Below are positions 62,701 to 64,000 of a DNA stretch of 64,000 nt, in pieces. The notes beneath the pieces were generated by a model, which saw only the letters and a program-made list of their open reading frames with translations, was not told where the DNA came from and searched no databases. The stretch is from Candidatus Lightella neohaematopini (lineage in GTDB: Bacteria > Pseudomonadota > Gammaproteobacteria > Enterobacterales > Enterobacteriaceae). The position numbers were made by a program, and so were the translations under genes. Numbering within the stretch: position 1 is the first letter of the stretch; each line of letters begins with the position of its first letter. The stretch covers positions 152,236-216,235 of the forward strand of contig JAOBJL010000001.1 of the NCBI GenBank assembly GCA_025728545.1, read 5' to 3'.

Positions 62701-63889
62701 TGCTACTATAAATAAAAATCATAGTGATTTTATTGAATCTGGGGAAATTATAGCTTATTGGGATCCTCATAGTGTTCCAATACTTACAGAAGTTAGTGGT
62801 ATAATAAAATTCGTTGATATGATAGATGGACAAACAATTATAAGACAGACTGATGAATTAACAGGTTTAACTTCTATTATAGTTTTAGATACCGCTGAAC
62901 GTATTAGTAGTAGTAAAGATTTAAGACCAGCACTACATATTATTAGTAGTCAAGGAAAAGATATTTTATTACCTGGAACAGATTTACCAGCTCATTATTT
63001 TTTACCAGGTAAAGCTATTATTCAATTAGAAGATGGTACTAAAATTAATAAGGGTGATGTTTTAGCAAAAGTTCCACAAGCTACTATTAGTACTAAAGAT
63101 ATTACTGGTGGATTACCTAGAGTAGCTGATTTATTTGAAGCTCGTCGCCCTAAAGAACCAGCTATATTAGCAGAAATTAGTGGTATTATTTCATTCGGTA
63201 AAGAAACAAAAGGAAAAAGAAGATTAATAATAACATCTACTAATGATAATAAATACGAACACGAGGAAATGATTCCTAAGTGGAGACAATTAAATGTTTT
63301 TGAAGGGGAATATATAGAAAAAGGCGATATTATTTCTGATGGTCCTGAAACTCCACAAGATATATTACGTCTTAGAGGAATACATGAAGTAACTAGATAT
63401 ATTGTTAATGAAGTGCAGGATGTATATCGATTACAAGGAGTAAAAATTAATGATAAACATATTGAAGTAATTATTAGACAAATGTTACGTAAAGCTACAG
63501 TTATTGATGGTGGTGATTCTAATTTCTTAAGTGGTGAACAAGTAGAATATGCTAAAATTAAAATTAATAATATCCTACTTAAAAAAAATAAACAAAAAGA
63601 AATTATATATAAAAGAGAATTATTAGGTATTACAAAAGCATCATTAACAACAGAATCATTTATTTCTGCAGCATCATTTCAAGAAACTACTAGAGTACTA
63701 ACTGAATCAGCAGTAAGTGGTAAAATAGATGAATTACATGGATTAAAGGAAAATGTTATTGTTGGTAGATTAATCCCTGCTGGTACCGGTTATGCGTATC
63801 ATAAAGAACGTAGTCGTCGTCGTAAACATAAGATTACTCCAGATGAAGCGTCTGCTAATTTAACTGAACTACTTAATCAAAATTCGTAA
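59705..63889 (+). CDS. rpoC: RNA polymerase beta' subunit
   Basis: Catalytic subunit of RNA polymerase. 1394 residues (1407 in E. coli), from a GTG start at 59705. Zinc site 1: [20 protein letters not shown]. Catalytic NADFDGDQM carries the three Mg-binding aspartates. Bridge-helix and trigger-loop region: [20 protein letters not shown] and [12 protein letters not shown]. Zinc site 2: [13 protein letters not shown]. The lineage-specific insert in the trigger loop is retained. The extreme C terminus ends [17 protein letters not shown], shorter by about a dozen residues. A small hairpin follows. Confidence 0.98.
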   Translation: MEKFTYSLKFKNIVDEFDKIKISLASPEVIRSWSFGEVKKPETINYRTFKPERDGLFCARIFGPIKDYECLCGKYKRLKHRGIICEKCGVEVTQTKVRRERMGHIELASPTAHTWFLKSLPSRIGLILDMPLKDIEKILYFESYIVTSTNIAGLSYRQILTEEQYINALENFGNDFDAKIGAEAIQLLLKEIDLSKECNILRSELKNINSETKRKKITKRIKLLESFIQSGNKPEWMILTVLPVLPPELRPLVPLDGGRFATSDLNDLYRRVINRNNRLKRLLDLSAPDIIVRNEKRMLQEAVDALLDNGRRGKILTGSNKRPLKSLADMIKGKQGRFRQNLLGKRVDYSGRSVITVGPYLHLHQCGLPKKMALELFKPFIYGKLEINGLANTIKAAKKMVEKEESVVWDILEEVIHEHPVMLNRAPTLHRLGIQAFEPVLVEGKAIQLHPLVCAAYNADFDGDQMAVHVPLTLEAQLEARALMMSTNNILSPANGEPIIVPSQDVVLGLYYMTKDCVQGKGENMIITGPKEAEYLYHNELVDLHAKVRVRINEYKLVNNSFVKQVSIVDTTIGRAILWMIVPKGLSFKLINQVLGKSAITNMINTCYRVLGLKATVMFADQIMYTGFAYAAKSGVSVGIDDILVPKNKTSIISEAETEVAEIQEQFQAGLVTAGERYNKIIDIWTIANERVTRAMMDNLSTETIITNNGEKKYQTSFNNIFMMADSGARGSAAQIRQLAGMRGLMAKPDGSIIETPITANFREGLNVLQYFISTHGARKGLADTALKTANSGYLTRRLVDVAQDLVVIEYDCGTTDGITLTNIITDNDIKESLSDRVLGRIIIDNITIPGTKNILIQANTLLNELHCEMINKYSVDSIKVRSVVTCNTNFGVCAKCYGRDLARGSLVNKGEAIGVIAAQSIGEPGTQLTMRTFHIGGAASRVTVDSSIQIKYSGFLNLENIKSVINITNKLIVTSRNAELKIVDELGRIKEKHRIPYGATINKNHSDFIESGEIIAYWDPHSVPILTEVSGIIKFVDMIDGQTIIRQTDELTGLTSIIVLDTAERISSSKDLRPALHIISSQGKDILLPGTDLPAHYFLPGKAIIQLEDGTKINKGDVLAKVPQATISTKDITGGLPRVADLFEARRPKEPAILAEISGIISFGKETKGKRRLIITSTNDNKYEHEEMIPKWRQLNVFEGEYIEKGDIISDGPETPQDILRLRGIHEVTRYIVNEVQDVYRLQGVKINDKHIEVIIRQMLRKATVIDGGDSNFLSGEQVEYAKIKINNILLKKNKQKEIIYKRELLGITKASLTTESFISAASFQETTRVLTESAVSGKIDELHGLKENVIVGRLIPAGTGYAYHKERSRRRKHKITPDEASANLTELLNQNS

Positions 63890-63906
63890 TACTTACTAGG
63901 TAAGTA
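63890..63906 (+). terminator. Possible rpoBC terminator hairpin
   Basis: TACTTAC and GTAAGTA pair over the 3-base loop TAG immediately after the rpoC stop. A T-rich stretch (ATTTTATT) begins five bases later. Position fits termination of the rplKAJL-rpoBC operon. Only two G-C pairs, so moderate to low confidence. The last 94 bases of the window are AT-rich and hold no recognisable gene. Confidence 0.4.
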
Positions 63907-64000
63907 CAGATAATTTTATTAAATTACTAATAATAATTAATGTGCTTGTTTTTTTTATTTTTTAATTAAAAAAATTAATTTTTAATTCTAATAGAATATA

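Overview
This window is a piece of the chromosome of a strongly reduced, AT-rich gammaproteobacterium of the Enterobacterales, almost certainly an obligate insect endosymbiont. Every protein I could name aligns closely, from memory, with its Escherichia coli counterpart. Codon use is extreme (AAA, AAT, ATT, TTA), G+C is roughly a quarter by eye, genes are packed with tiny gaps or overlaps, and I found no mobile elements, phage genes, CRISPR arrays, tRNAs or rRNAs. The dnaA gene is missing from its usual place beside dnaN. That loss is known in Wigglesworthia and Blochmannia. Shikimate genes, pabA, bioH and lipopolysaccharide genes together would fit a vitamin-provisioning symbiont such as a Wigglesworthia-type bacterium of a blood feeder, but this window alone cannot fix the genus.

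Layout. (1) 1-7.4 kb: the 3' end of asnS, then a minus-strand cluster kdsB, ycaR, lpxK, msbA, rpsA, aroA, which is the E. coli 21-min order with serC, cmk, ihfB and ycaI gone. (2) 7.4-12 kb: glyS, glyQ, an AI-2E-type permease and ibpA. (3) 12.1-19.7 kb: the old origin-proximal block gyrB, dnaN, rpmH, rnpA, yidD, yidC, mnmE, without recF and dnaA. (4) 19.7-24.1 kb: ssb, dnaB, plsB. A 743-bp AT-rich desert follows. (5) 24.8-27.8 kb: aroE, tsaC, def, fmt. (6) 27.8-41.1 kb: the complete alpha, spc and S10 ribosomal operons, 28 genes on the minus strand. (7) 41.4-47.9 kb: bioH, pckA, aroK, aroB, rpe, trpS, pabA. (8) 48.1-63.9 kb: rpsL, rpsG, fusA, a single tuf, secE, nusG, rplK, rplA, rplJ, rplL, rpoB, rpoC, all on the plus strand.

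How the genes work together. Most of the window is the core gene-expression machinery: RNA polymerase core, ribosomal proteins, elongation factors, Sec translocon and YidC, tRNA synthetases, and the formylation/deformylation pair. DNA replication is represented by gyrase B, beta clamp, DnaB and SSB. Envelope genes (KdsB, LpxK, MsbA, PlsB) imply a retained lipid A/Kdo outer membrane and phospholipid synthesis. AroB, AroE, AroK and AroA supply four steps of the shikimate pathway, PabA draws chorismate toward folate, and BioH prepares the biotin precursor.

The most informative structural observation is the order S10 operon (minus) / bioH-pckA-aroKB-rpe-trpS-pabA / rpsL-rpsG-fusA-tuf-secE-nusG (plus). 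It is what an inversion between the two E. coli-type tuf genes would produce, followed by loss of one tuf copy and of most of the inverted segment. I did not find an undescribed multi-gene system. The remaining points of interest are lost or altered motifs in otherwise conserved enzymes, small gene overlaps, a few hairpins and the gene desert.
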